From NCBI GenBank assembly GCA_035495615.1, contig DATJFP010000034.1, positions 1 to 43,835 on the forward strand: 43,835 bases of DNA, in the 5' to 3' direction. Below are positions 35,632 through 43,835 of the stretch, piece by piece. Every line of letters begins with the position of its first letter. The first letter of the stretch is position 1. A program made the position numbers and the translations under genes. This stretch comes from Verrucomicrobiia bacterium (GTDB taxonomy: Bacteria > Omnitrophota > Omnitrophia > Omnitrophales > Aquincolibacteriaceae). The notes beneath the pieces are model-generated. The model did no database searches. It was not told the DNA's origin and was given only the letters and a program-made list of their open reading frames with translations.

Positions 35632-37617
35632 ATGACTTGGCGCGAGCGCTTCCCCTTCCGGCTCGATTCCTTCCAGGAACAGGCCCTTGATGCGATCGAA
35701 AAAGACTGTTCCGTCCTGGTTTCCGCACCCACCGGCTCAGGCAAGACCGTGATCGCCGAAGGCGTGCTTGAACGGGCCCGCTCCCAGGGCGTGGGCGTCA
35801 TCTACACGGCCCCGATCAAGGCGCTCAGCAACCAGAAATATCGCGACTTCAAGGAACTCTATGGCGACGGCGTGGGCATCGTGACCGGCGACGTATCGCT
35901 CAATCCCGACGCGCCCATCGTCATCATGACCACCGAAATCTACCGCAATTCCCTTTTCGAAAATTCCCGGCGCATCGCGGCGACGGGCTGGGTCATCTTC
36001 GACGAAATCCATTACCTGAATGACCCCGAGCGCGGCACGGTCTGGGAAGAGGCCATTCTATTCACGCCGCCGCACATCCGGATGCTCGCGCTAAGCGCCA
36101 CCGTGCCGAATATCGACGAGCTCGCGGCCTGGATCCAGCAGGTCCATGCCGCGCCCATCACCGTCATCAAAGAAGACCGGCGCGTGGTGCCGCTCGGCTT
36201 CAGCTTTCAATGCCAGGGCAAGATTTTCCGGGACAAACACGCGCTCCTGCGCGAAGGCTATCTGAACCGCCATGACTGGCGCGGGCATGGAGGCGGGGGC
36301 CGGGGCCGGCATCGCGGCCATTATCACCCACGCGGCCCTTTCCTTCGCGCCAAACCTAACCGCCTCGAGCCGCTTCTGGCCGGGCTCAAGAGCCAAAATC
36401 TGATGCCCTGCATTTATTTTGTCTTCGGCCGCAAGCGGGCCGAATTCCTGGCCTCCGAAGCCATGGAATTCGATTTCCTGACGCCCGCGGAAAAAGACAA
36501 GATCCTGCGCCTCTACGACACGCTGCTCGAACGGTTCCAGCTGACCGAGGAAAAATCAGCCCAGGACATGCGCCCTCTCCTGGAGCGCGGGATCGGTTTT
36601 CATCACGCGGGCATGCTGCCCAGCCTGAAAGAAGTGGTTGAGCAGCTTTTCACGAGCCGGATCCTCAAGCTGATCTTCACGACTGAGACGTTCGCGCTTG
36701 GCATCAACATGCCCGCGCGCACCGTCGTTTTCGACGAGCTGCAGAAGTTCTACGGCAACGGCTTCCGCAACCTCACGACACGGGATTTTTACCAGATGGC
36801 CGGCCGGGCCGGACGCCGCGGCATGGACGACGAAGGCTTTGTCTTCATGCGCATCCACCCCAACGACATTACGTACCACGAGGTCATGCGCGTCATCTAC
36901 GGCACGCCTGAGCCCATCCTGAGCCAGTTCAACGCGGCTTATGCCACGCTCCTCAACCTGTACCGGGAACGCGGCCGAGAGCTCTTCGAAATTTACCCCC
37001 GCTCGCTTCACCACTTCCAGTCGTCCAAAAAGAGGCGGAACGAGGCGCTTTATCTTTTGGAAAGAAAAATGTCGCTTCTCAAGGACTTGGGCCATTGGGA
37101 TGATTCCGGCCTGACGCCCAAGGGAGAATTCGCGGCATCGCTGTTCGGATACGAACTCCTGCTTTCCGAGATGCACGCCGACGGCGTGCTGGAGGGCATG
37201 AGTCCAATCCAACTGTGCCTGCTGCTCTCAGCCATGGTGTTCGAGCCGCGCAAGGACGACCACGCACCTCGCCATGCCCCGGCCATCGTCAAGCTGGAGC
37301 ACACGGCCGCGCATTATTCCAAGCTCATCTACCGCAAGGAATTCAAATTCCGGGTCTTTCCGTATACCCGCCCGCCGCATTTCCATGTGGCGCGGGCCAT
37401 CGAGGCCTGGGCTCAGGGGTCGGAGTTCGACCCTCTTTTCCGCCTGACGACCGTGGACGAAGGAGAACTGATCCGGAATTTCAGGATGGTGATCCAGCTG
37501 CTGCGGGAATTGGAGCATGCGCCGCATGCATCCGAGGGGTTGAAGCAGGCCACGCGCAAGGCCTGCGGCATGATCAACCGGGACATCGTGGACGCGGAGA
37601 AACAACTGCGGGCCTAA
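35632..37617 (+). CDS. Ski2-like superfamily II RNA/DNA helicase
   Basis: 661 residues. Motif I SAPTGSGKT (31-39), motif II DEIH (124-127), motif III SAT (155-157), ETFALGINMPARTVVFDEL (about 352-370) and motif VI GRAGRRG (391-397) are intact. The C-terminal part contains LCLLLSAMVFEPRKD, resembling the DSHCT domain of Ski2/Mtr4 relatives, so RNA unwinding or processing is the favoured role. Residues 213-235 are an odd Gly/Arg/His-rich insert between the two RecA-like halves. The ATG at 35632 overlaps the stop of a nine-codon frame (35606-35635). The stop codon is overlapped by the T-tract of the opposite-strand terminator. Confidence 0.9.
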   Translation: MTWRERFPFRLDSFQEQALDAIEKDCSVLVSAPTGSGKTVIAEGVLERARSQGVGVIYTAPIKALSNQKYRDFKELYGDGVGIVTGDVSLNPDAPIVIMTTEIYRNSLFENSRRIAATGWVIFDEIHYLNDPERGTVWEEAILFTPPHIRMLALSATVPNIDELAAWIQQVHAAPITVIKEDRRVVPLGFSFQCQGKIFRDKHALLREGYLNRHDWRGHGGGGRGRHRGHYHPRGPFLRAKPNRLEPLLAGLKSQNLMPCIYFVFGRKRAEFLASEAMEFDFLTPAEKDKILRLYDTLLERFQLTEEKSAQDMRPLLERGIGFHHAGMLPSLKEVVEQLFTSRILKLIFTTETFALGINMPARTVVFDELQKFYGNGFRNLTTRDFYQMAGRAGRRGMDDEGFVFMRIHPNDITYHEVMRVIYGTPEPILSQFNAAYATLLNLYRERGRELFEIYPRSLHHFQSSKKRRNEALYLLERKMSLLKDLGHWDDSGLTPKGEFAASLFGYELLLSEMHADGVLEGMSPIQLCLLLSAMVFEPRKDDHAPRHAPAIVKLEHTAAHYSKLIYRKEFKFRVFPYTRPPHFHVARAIEAWAQGSEFDPLFRLTTVDEGELIRNFRMVIQLLRELEHAPHASEGLKQATRKACGMINRDIVDAEKQLRA

Positions 37618-37647
37618 AAAAAAGGGACAGGTCCGAAGACCTGTCCC
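37616..37647 (-). terminator. Strong intrinsic terminator of the mur-fts segment
   Basis: On the minus strand the 10-bp perfect stem GGGACAGGTC/GACCTGTCCC closes on a TTCG tetraloop in C-TTCG-G context, then runs straight into eight T. It lies 26 bases after the ftsA stop. On the plus strand the same hairpin is followed only by CGACTCTTTT, so termination of the helicase transcript may be partial. Confidence 0.88.
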
Positions 37648-37673
37648 CGACTCTTTTGACTTGTCCGTTCCCT

Positions 37674-38918
37674 TTAGAAGTAGGAGTAAAACCAGCCTTT
37701 GGCCGAGGCCAGCGTCTTTTCCAAAACATTCTTCGGGGCCGTGAGCTTTTCGTAATTCACCTGCTGGGCCGAAAGCCAGCGGTACATGCCGAGAGCCGGT
37801 GTGAGCGACGGATCGACCAGCACCTCGTTCGCGGCCTCCAGCTTGCGGCTGACGCCCATGCGCGCTTCCCGCTGGAATTTGTGGGTCACGAACTCCATGA
37901 AGCCGTTGAAGGCCGTGCCGCCGCCCGTGAACACGTAATGCGGGTACATCATCTTTTCTTCCTGCGCCAGCGCGTCCACTTCTGCAAAAATCGCGCCGAG
38001 CCATTCCTGTGACGCGGCCGTGAACTTGTCCTGGAAATCCTGGCGGCGGATCTGCTGGTTGGTCTTGCCGTTGCGTTGGACGAGCGGGATCAGTTCGTCG
38101 CCGAAATCCGCCTCCGGTTCCAGCGTGGCAAACCTTTCCTTGAGTTTCTGCGCGTCGTGAAGCTCGATTTCCCATTCGCGCGCGATCTTGTCGGTGAGCG
38201 TGCGGCCGGCCTTCTCGACGTTTTTCGTGCGCGTGAGGCGGCCGTTCTTCCAAAGCACCAACTCCGTCATCGTATCCGCGATGTCGATGAGCACGACACC
38301 TTCCTCTTTTTCCTGTTCCGTCAGTACGGCCTCGGAAACCGTGAGCATGCGCGGAAAAAACCCCTTCACCGTAATGTCCGCGGTCTCGAAGGCGCGCGAC
38401 ACGTTCTTGAACTCCTGGAAATCCATGGTGAAAATCTTCAGCCCGACGCCCAGACGGTTCGCCTCGAGTCCGAGCGGGTTGTGGATGTCGGCCATGTCGT
38501 TGACTAGGAAGCTTTCGGGAAACACCTGCAGCACGAATTCTGTCAGCGGCAGCGTGGCCACGCTGCGCGTCTGCTCAACGATGGATTTCACCTCGTGCGT
38601 GGTGATGGAGCGCGGCGTTTCATAATACTGGGAGCTGGCGAAATGGTGCCCGTGGAGCTTGGAATTACCCAGGACCACGTAGGCTGTGACTTCCCGGTTG
38701 CCCCGCTGCGGCAGGAGCTGGTTGACGAAGATGTCCAGCGTACTGACGGCCGCTTCCATGTTCACGACAAAACCGTTTTCGAAACCTTCCGGCTGAAAAA
38801 TCTCCTGGTACGAAAGGATGCGGGGGCCGTCTTTCAGGATCTGGCCCGCGAAAGCAGAAACCTTGTGCGTTCCCACGTAAAAAACGATTTCGACGTTTCC
38901 GATGCCCTTGATTTCCAT
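37674..38918 (-). CDS. ftsA: FtsA-like cell-division protein (divergent)
   Basis: 414 residues of the actin/Hsp70 ATPase fold. Phosphate-1-like IVFYVGTHKVSAFAG (about 11-25), phosphate-2 VVLIDIADTMTELVLWKNGR (about 212-231) and adenosine motif YVFTGGGTAFNGFMEFV (about 338-354) are visible. FtsA anchors FtsZ to the membrane through a C-terminal amphipathic helix, and the end here (SAKGWFYSYF) could serve that role. The sequence is diverged from textbook FtsA, so the call leans on position: directly after ftsQ in a dcw-type order. A related actin-like protein such as PilM is the alternative. The usual ftsZ neighbour is absent; a terminator follows. Confidence 0.75.
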   Translation of the reverse strand: MEIKGIGNVEIVFYVGTHKVSAFAGQILKDGPRILSYQEIFQPEGFENGFVVNMEAAVSTLDIFVNQLLPQRGNREVTAYVVLGNSKLHGHHFASSQYYETPRSITTHEVKSIVEQTRSVATLPLTEFVLQVFPESFLVNDMADIHNPLGLEANRLGVGLKIFTMDFQEFKNVSRAFETADITVKGFFPRMLTVSEAVLTEQEKEEGVVLIDIADTMTELVLWKNGRLTRTKNVEKAGRTLTDKIAREWEIELHDAQKLKERFATLEPEADFGDELIPLVQRNGKTNQQIRRQDFQDKFTAASQEWLGAIFAEVDALAQEEKMMYPHYVFTGGGTAFNGFMEFVTHKFQREARMGVSRKLEAANEVLVDPSLTPALGMYRWLSAQQVNYEKLTAPKNVLEKTLASAKGWFYSYF

Positions 38919-38921
38919 AGT

Positions 38922-39734
38922 TTATTTTTTCCTTTTTACGATCACGTTGTCGAATTGCAGGTCAATATACTCGATATTCTGGCGTTCGTCACCTTCAAGC
39001 AGGTACATCATCTTTTCAAGCGTTACCAGGCGCGTCGCCGGATGACGGCCGAGGCGGATGTCCGGGCCGGGCCCGAGTGTGATCGTGACATTGCCCTGCG
39101 CGTCGAGGCTGAGCCGCGTGAGAGTTTCGCGCTTCGAGACCGGGTGGTCCCAAAAGGCAGCGAGAAAATTCGCGGCTTCGATATAACCTTTGCTTTTGAC
39201 CTGCAGGCCGATGCGCGGCTGCTTGATGTCGAGCCCGTAGGCTTCGATGAGCGGCAGCGACGCGTTCTTTTCGTCAGCCACGTCGAGGATCATGCCGTCG
39301 CTCGAGATGAGTCCGTACTTGCCCGACGGCGAAAAACGGATGAAGGCCAGCTGCGTGCGGCTCTGGATGCCAATTTTCAGGCCCCAGGGAAGTCGCCGCC
39401 CCACCTGGGCGCTCTGGATCATGGGATTTTTTTCCAGGTCGCGCGCGACCTGCTTCAAGTCCACCTTGAGGATGTTCTTGCCCATGAGCCGGGATTCCAG
39501 GTCCTGCCGGCGTTCCGGCGAAAGCGCGGTCACGGGACTGACTTCGATTTCCCGGATGGACAGATGCGCATCCGCGTAAAGCGCCTGCCGCACGCCGAAG
39601 AAGAGCCCCGTAAAAAGCGCCATCACCAGGATCGTGGGAAGCGCCTTTGCCAGAAATCCGGCCGCGGCCTTGAAGACCACGGCGACTCCCGAGAACATGT
39701 TTTTTTTGCGTGTCGTTTTCCGTTTTCTTTTCAT
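38922..39734 (-). CDS. ftsQ: Cell-division protein FtsQ
   Basis: 270 residues. A basic cytosolic start (KRKRKTTRKK) precedes one membrane segment (about 33-50), then a POTRA domain (LSIREIEVSPVTALS, then NPMIQSAQVGRRLPWGLKIGIQSR near 105-125) and the FtsQ beta domain to the end. FtsQ links divisome assembly to septal wall synthesis in the periplasm. Its ATG overlaps the ddl stop (ATGA), and ftsA begins three bases after its stop. The order ddl-ftsQ-ftsA is the classical one. Confidence 0.88.
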   Translation of the reverse strand: MKRKRKTTRKKNMFSGVAVVFKAAAGFLAKALPTILVMALFTGLFFGVRQALYADAHLSIREIEVSPVTALSPERRQDLESRLMGKNILKVDLKQVARDLEKNPMIQSAQVGRRLPWGLKIGIQSRTQLAFIRFSPSGKYGLISSDGMILDVADEKNASLPLIEAYGLDIKQPRIGLQVKSKGYIEAANFLAAFWDHPVSKRETLTRLSLDAQGNVTITLGPGPDIRLGRHPATRLVTLEKMMYLLEGDERQNIEYIDLQFDNVIVKRKK

Positions 39735-40714
39735 GACTTTTTCTTTCCGTTGCGCGGCCCGCGCTTTTGAGCCCGCTCGTACGCCCAGCGCACGAGTCTC
39801 GAGCAGAGTTCTTCAAAGGAGATGCCCGCCTGGCGCGCGGCTTTGGGCAAAAGGCTCAAGGCCGTGAATCCGGGAATGGCATTGGCCTCGAGCACGTAAG
39901 GTTTGCCGTTTTTGTCCACCATGATGTCGATCCTCGAAAAGTCCCGCAATTGGAGGGCGCGGTGCACCGCGAGCCCCACGCGCTGCAGCTTTTTCGCGAG
40001 TTTCGCCGGGATCGGCGCCGGCACCAGGTATTCGGTCATGCCCTTGGTGTATTTGGACTTGTAATCGTAAAAATCGCTCTTGGGGCGCAATTCGATGACG
40101 GGGAGCGCCTTGCCGCCGAAGATGCCGACCGTAAATTCGCGTCCTTGAATCCTTTTTTCGGCAAGAAGCTGCTTATACTTGCGTACGGCTTTCGCTATTT
40201 TGGGGATTTCTTTAGAAAAATCTTCGACTTTGAGGATCCCGATGCTGGATCCATCCCGCGGCGGCTTGAGGAAAAAGGGCGTTGGGAAACTTCCGAGCTT
40301 GGTTTTCCAGTCACGGTCCGTTACCACGCAGTAGTCCGGCGTGGGAATGCCTTTTTTCTGAAAAATCCTTTTGGAGAGAATTTTATCGTAGGAAAGCCGG
40401 CAGCCGAGAGGATCGGAGCCGGTATAGGAAAGCCCGTGGCGATCCATCCAGGTTTGAAGGGTGCCATCTTCCCCGCCCTCGCCGTGCAAGGCGATGAAAG
40501 CGACGTCCATGGGAGTCGCGAGGATCTTTTTCCTGTCCGTGCGGCCCGGATCCAGCCTTTTGACGCGGAAACCCGCGTTGACGAGAGCCTGGCAGACCGC
40601 GCGGCCCGAACGAAGGGAAATCTTCCGTTCGGGGGAATTTCCCCCGAGAAACACGCCCACCTTAGGGCTTGGCAATGATGCGGACCTCGGGTTCGAGCCA
40701 GATGCCTTTGGCAT
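39731..40714 (-). CDS. ddl: D-alanine--D-alanine ligase
   Basis: Joins two D-alanines for the peptidoglycan stem peptide. VGVFLGGNSPERKISLRSG is the family N-terminus, HGEGGEDGTLQ, then DGSSIGI and EANAIPGFTALS are ATP-grasp signatures. The start is uncertain. The ATG at 40714 gives 327 residues and has AAGG six bases upstream, but its first 18 residues are Ser/Pro-rich and overlap the end of murB. A GTG at 40660, one base after the murB stop, fits the tight spacing of neighbours and gives 309 residues, though it trims the first strand. The gene is certain; the exact start is not. Confidence 0.93.
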   Translation of the reverse strand: MPKASGSNPRSASLPSPKVGVFLGGNSPERKISLRSGRAVCQALVNAGFRVKRLDPGRTDRKKILATPMDVAFIALHGEGGEDGTLQTWMDRHGLSYTGSDPLGCRLSYDKILSKRIFQKKGIPTPDYCVVTDRDWKTKLGSFPTPFFLKPPRDGSSIGILKVEDFSKEIPKIAKAVRKYKQLLAEKRIQGREFTVGIFGGKALPVIELRPKSDFYDYKSKYTKGMTEYLVPAPIPAKLAKKLQRVGLAVHRALQLRDFSRIDIMVDKNGKPYVLEANAIPGFTALSLLPKAARQAGISFEELCSRLVRWAYERAQKRGPRNGKKKS

Positions 40715-41576
40715 GAAAGACCTTTTCTTGGACAAGTGCGATGAGCTGGACAAGTTCGGAGCATTTCCCCTGTCCGACGTTGACAAAATAATTACCGTGT
40801 TTTTCCGAAACCATGATGCCGCCGATGCGCGTGCCTTTGAGGCCTAGTTCCTGAATGAGAGCGCCGGCCGCAGGAGCGGGAGCCGGAGGGTTCTTGAAGA
40901 TGGAGCCCGAGCTCGGGTAGCGCATGTCCTGCTTCGTATTGCGGTATTGGAAGCAGGCGCGGATTTCCTGGTCGATGGTTTCTTTGGGGCGGTGCCAGAG
41001 CCGCAGCCGGGCGTCGGTCACGATGCCTTCCGGCAGGCTCGAATGGCGGTACGTGAACTTCACGTCCCCCTTGGCGAAGACTTTCTTCTCGCCTTCGTAA
41101 GTCATGAGCGTCACTTCTTCGATGAGGTCGCCGATCTCATTCTTTTGCCCGGCATGGCGGCTGAAGCCCGCATTCATGATGACCGCGCCGCCGATCGTCC
41201 CGGGAATGTTGGCCAGGAATTCCATGCCGCCGAGACCCTTGTCGCGGCAGGCCAGCACGAAGCGGTAGAGAAAAACGCCGCCCGAGGCCTTGACCGTGGA
41301 TTTTTCGAGATCGAAGACCATGCGCTCTTTCTGGAATTGAAGGAGCGTGATGACCAGGCCTGGATAACCCGTGTCGGGAAAGACCATGTTCGAGCCTTTA
41401 CCGAGAACCATGAAGGGGACTTTTTCCTGGCGGGCGTATTCTAAAACCGCGGCGAGTTCCTGCTCGTTGGCCGGCTCGGCAAAAAGCTCTGCCGGGCCGC
41501 CGACCTGCATGGTGGTGTACTGGGAAAGAAGGACGTTACGCCGTAGCGAAATTTTTGAGCCGGCACGCAAATTCAT
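40662..41576 (-). CDS. murB: UDP-N-acetylenolpyruvoylglucosamine reductase
   Basis: FAD enzyme reducing enolpyruvyl-UDP-GlcNAc to UDP-MurNAc. It has 304 residues from the ATG at 41576, where GGAGAGG lies six bases upstream; the frame extending to 41654 is read-through of the murC end. YTTMQVGGPAELF, GKGSNMVF, ANIPGTIGGAVIMNAG (FAD binding), the arginine of YRNTK, and SSGSIFKNPP with the catalytic-site serine place it in the shorter MurB type. It overlaps the murC end by 41 bases, consistent with coupling. Confidence 0.96.
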   Translation of the reverse strand: MNLRAGSKISLRRNVLLSQYTTMQVGGPAELFAEPANEQELAAVLEYARQEKVPFMVLGKGSNMVFPDTGYPGLVITLLQFQKERMVFDLEKSTVKASGGVFLYRFVLACRDKGLGGMEFLANIPGTIGGAVIMNAGFSRHAGQKNEIGDLIEEVTLMTYEGEKKVFAKGDVKFTYRHSSLPEGIVTDARLRLWHRPKETIDQEIRACFQYRNTKQDMRYPSSGSIFKNPPAPAPAAGALIQELGLKGTRIGGIMVSEKHGNYFVNVGQGKCSELVQLIALVQEKVFHAKGIWLEPEVRIIAKP

Positions 41577-42936
41577 CCGCAACCTCTCCGATATTTCCCG
41601 CGCCAACAAACGCAACCACGCCCTGGAGATTGGCCAGGGTCTGGAGATGGGCAATGATCCGCTCGCGCGGAACGATCTGCGCCTCGGGATGGCCCAATCC
41701 GAGAAGTTGTTCCTGGATCAGGCGCGCGTGGACATTTCCCGGGTTCTGTTCCCCTGCCGAGTAAATGTCGGTCAAGATGACCTGGTCCGCTTCCGCCAGC
41801 GCAAGCGCGAAATCCTTGAAGAAATACGCGGTGCGCGTGTACCGGTGCGGCTGAAACACGATCGTGACTTTTTTCCCCATCGCGCGGAGCGCCCGGATCG
41901 ACGCCCGGACTTCCGTGGGATGATGCGCGTAATCGTCGATCACCATGACCTGGTGGTATTCGCCTTTGGATTCCAGCCTGCGCTTGGCCCCTCGGAAACC
42001 GCTGAGGGCGCGGCAAATCTCTTCAAGATCATAGCCCATCTGGCTCAAAAGGGCCAGCGTGCAAAGTGCGTTCGCGATGTTGTGCCGTCCCGGGATGCCC
42101 AGCTTCACGCGGGCCACGAAAAACCCGGCTTCCAGCAGGTCGAACTCCGACCCAAAGTTGTTCATGATGATACTGTCCGCGGAAAAATCAAAAGACGGCG
42201 AAAAGCCGACGCTCACCGAAGGCTTGCCACTGTTCTTGACGATCTCGGCCAGGAGCGCGTCTTCGGCCGAGTATACGATCAGACCGGGATTCTTGACGTT
42301 GCCGGCAAAGCGCTCGAACGAACCCTTGAGGTCCGCGAGGTCTTTGTAATTTTCGATGTGGTCCTGCTCCAGGTTCGTGAGCACGGCATAGCTGAGCGCG
42401 TAAAATTCATGGCTGCGGTCGCTCTCGTCGATCTCCGCGACCCAGAGGTCGTCGCGGCCGAGAATCGCGTTCGTTCCCCAGTTGAGCACGTCCCCGCCCA
42501 CGAGGCACGTGGGCTTCTGGCCGAGTTCGGAAAGCACGAAAGACGTCATGGAAGTCGTGGTGGTCTTGCCGTGAGTCCCGGCAATGCCGACCGAGGTCGG
42601 CGCGAAATTAAGGAGCGTGGCCAGGATTTCCGCGCGGTGATGGACCTTGATGCCCAGGCGTTTGGCCGTGATCATCTCGGGATCGCTGGCGGAAATGGCG
42701 CTGGAATAGATGACAAGGTCCGCATCCGCGATAGAGCTTTTCGATTTGTCGGTCCAGACCTGGATGCCGTGCTCGCGGAGGGAATGAGTCGTGGCGCTTT
42801 CCTTGGAATCAAAGCCCGCAACTTCGTAGCCCTGGCGTTTCAAGATGCGGGCAAGGCCGCTCATGCCGACCCCGCCGATCCCGATCAAGTAGATGCGTTT
42901 GGCATTCCCGATGAGGTTAGTACTGATGACGCTCAC
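41536..42936 (-). CDS. murC: UDP-N-acetylmuramate--L-alanine ligase
   Basis: Adds L-alanine to UDP-MurNAc with ATP, the first amino acid of the stem peptide. It has 466 residues, normal length. IYLIGIGGVGMSGLA (15-29) is the UDP-substrate Rossmann loop, GTHGKTTTT (120-128) the P-loop, EIDESDRS and DDYAHHPTEV the Mur-ligase signatures. The ATG overlaps the murG stop as ATGA. It is upstream of murB-ddl-ftsQ-ftsA in one transcription unit. Confidence 0.97.
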   Translation of the reverse strand: MSVISTNLIGNAKRIYLIGIGGVGMSGLARILKRQGYEVAGFDSKESATTHSLREHGIQVWTDKSKSSIADADLVIYSSAISASDPEMITAKRLGIKVHHRAEILATLLNFAPTSVGIAGTHGKTTTTSMTSFVLSELGQKPTCLVGGDVLNWGTNAILGRDDLWVAEIDESDRSHEFYALSYAVLTNLEQDHIENYKDLADLKGSFERFAGNVKNPGLIVYSAEDALLAEIVKNSGKPSVSVGFSPSFDFSADSIIMNNFGSEFDLLEAGFFVARVKLGIPGRHNIANALCTLALLSQMGYDLEEICRALSGFRGAKRRLESKGEYHQVMVIDDYAHHPTEVRASIRALRAMGKKVTIVFQPHRYTRTAYFFKDFALALAEADQVILTDIYSAGEQNPGNVHARLIQEQLLGLGHPEAQIVPRERIIAHLQTLANLQGVVAFVGAGNIGEVADEFACRLKNFATA

Positions 42937-43835
42937 TCGGCTCTCCTTTTATGAATAAATACATCTAATGCAAAATGGGTTGTTTTTTCCGGGGCCTCGG
43001 GACAAGCAAGCTTTCCCATGGCCTCCGACATCCGGCGCCTTCCGTCCTCGTCCGCGACAAGCTCCCGCAAAACCGCGGCGAGCGATTCGGGCGTCAGGCT
43101 CGATTCGAGCTCGACACGCACCGCGCCGCGTTTTTCAAAGTAGCGCGCGTTGTCGGCCTGATGGCCGCCCGCATGGGGGTACGGGATCACCACGGCGGGA
43201 ACGCGGAACATGGCCAGCTCGAACAAGGTGTTCGCGCCGGCCCGCGTCAGCGCCAGATCCGCCTCGGGGTAAAGGCTCTCCATTTTTTCAAAGAAGGGAA
43301 AAACTTTGGCTTCGAGGCCCTGTTTTCGGTACGTTTCGGTCACCGAAACCAAATCTTTTTCACCGGTGATATGAGTAACGGCTATTTTGTTTTTTTCTTC
43401 AGAATTCAGCAGCGAAAAAGCGTCTAAAATCGTGCGATTCAAGAAGCTCGCGCCCTGCGATCCGCCCACGATGAGGAGCTTCACGCGTCCGTTGGCGGGA
43501 GCGGTCCGCGGCGATGATAAAGATTGATAGAAACGGCTTCTTAAAGGCAGTCCCGTCACTTCACGGCGCCGGAGTTTCGCATTTTCGAGCGTCTCAGGAA
43601 AGCTTACCGCAGCGCCGTCCGCATGGCCAGCCAGCCACTGGGTGGCTTTTCCCGGAACTGCGTTCTGCTCGTGGATCACCGTCGGGATTTTCTTCCAGGC
43701 GCTGAGCAGCATCCCGGGAAATGAAACGTAGCTGCCGAATCCGACGCTTAAATCAGGTTTGAGGCGGGTAAGATGGCGGTAAGAAGCACCGAAAGCCCGG
43801 GCCAATTTTAACAAAAAGCCGGCGCTTCTCAAAGA
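42933..43835 (-). CDS. murG: UDP-GlcNAc:lipid-linked MurNAc-pentapeptide transferase, C-terminal part (cut by window edge)
   Basis: MurG turns lipid I into lipid II on the cytoplasmic face of the membrane. The visible 300 codons lack the first ~50-60 residues, including the N-terminal Gly-rich loop, which lie beyond base 43835; the apparent TTG start at 43832 is an artefact of the cut. Visible motifs are GFGSYVSFPGMLLSAW, HEQNAVPGKA, IVGGSQGASFLN and the donor-site LTRAGANTLFELAMF with PYPHAGGHQADNA. The stop overlaps the murC start (ATGA). Confidence 0.95.
   Translation of the reverse strand, partial: SLRSAGFLLKLARAFGASYRHLTRLKPDLSVGFGSYVSFPGMLLSAWKKIPTVIHEQNAVPGKATQWLAGHADGAAVSFPETLENAKLRRREVTGLPLRSRFYQSLSSPRTAPANGRVKLLIVGGSQGASFLNRTILDAFSLLNSEEKNKIAVTHITGEKDLVSVTETYRKQGLEAKVFPFFEKMESLYPEADLALTRAGANTLFELAMFRVPAVVIPYPHAGGHQADNARYFEKRGAVRVELESSLTPESLAAVLRELVADEDGRRRMSEAMGKLACPEAPEKTTHFALDVFIHKRRAE

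Overview
The window reads as ordinary, gene-dense bacterial chromosome of fairly high GC content. The best guess for the source is an uncultured Omnitrophota (former OP3) or a related lineage of the Planctomycetes-Verrucomicrobia-Chlamydiae neighbourhood. That guess rests mainly on the two very large secreted proteins with an N-terminal 'QDAHGIPxAQ' module, a style of protein I associate with Omnitrophota, and on the mix of small signalling and MORN-repeat genes. No marker gene in the window fixes the taxonomy. No plasmid, phage, insertion sequence or CRISPR array was seen, and no stretch longer than about 225 bases lacks a gene.

Layout. 1-21245 (all minus strand): a purine biosynthesis operon. 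It starts at a strong promoter (21217-21245), runs through a tRNA-Glu gene, then purB-purC-purS-purQ-purL-purF with overlapping or nearly touching ends. Two giant paralogous genes of 1986 and 2127 codons follow, and then purM and purD, the latter cut by the window edge. 21261-27861 (minus): a cluster led by a CBS-GGDEF protein, followed by a coiled-coil membrane protein, a MORN-repeat protein, acylphosphatase, a calcineurin-like phosphoesterase, ligA, a XerD-type recombinase and a secreted coiled-coil protein. 27899-28646 (plus): a glutathione-S-transferase-like gene with its own promoter and a structured leader. 28652-31592 (minus): a receiver-only response regulator, three exported or membrane-anchored MORN-repeat proteins, a 58-residue membrane protein and a VanZ-like protein. 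31755-35607: small genes, pncB, a lone receiver protein and thiD. 35632-37617 (plus): a Ski2-like helicase. 37616-43835 (minus): a division and cell-wall (dcw) segment in the transcription order murG-murC-murB-ddl-ftsQ-ftsA, closed by a strong intrinsic terminator.

How the genes work together. PurF, PurD, PurLQS, PurM, PurC and PurB cover most of the path from PRPP to AICAR; the PurN/T and PurE steps must be encoded elsewhere. MurC, MurB, MurG and Ddl make peptidoglycan precursors, and FtsQ and FtsA belong to the divisome. NAPRTase (pncB) and ThiD serve NAD and thiamine salvage.

The most unusual content is the giant pair lying between purF and purM. Both carry a signal peptide, a shared N-terminal module of about 600 residues with paired histidine motifs like the TraB/ChaN/Tiki superfamily, and a shared C-terminal module of about 275 residues. 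Their centres are entirely different. A short motif, [RK]-[ASN]-E-[LIM]-R, sits at nearly every module boundary. The centre of the 2127-residue protein contains four tandem ~87-residue repeats and what looks like a DHH-phosphoesterase motif set in permuted order. All functions were assigned by reading motifs; no database search was possible.
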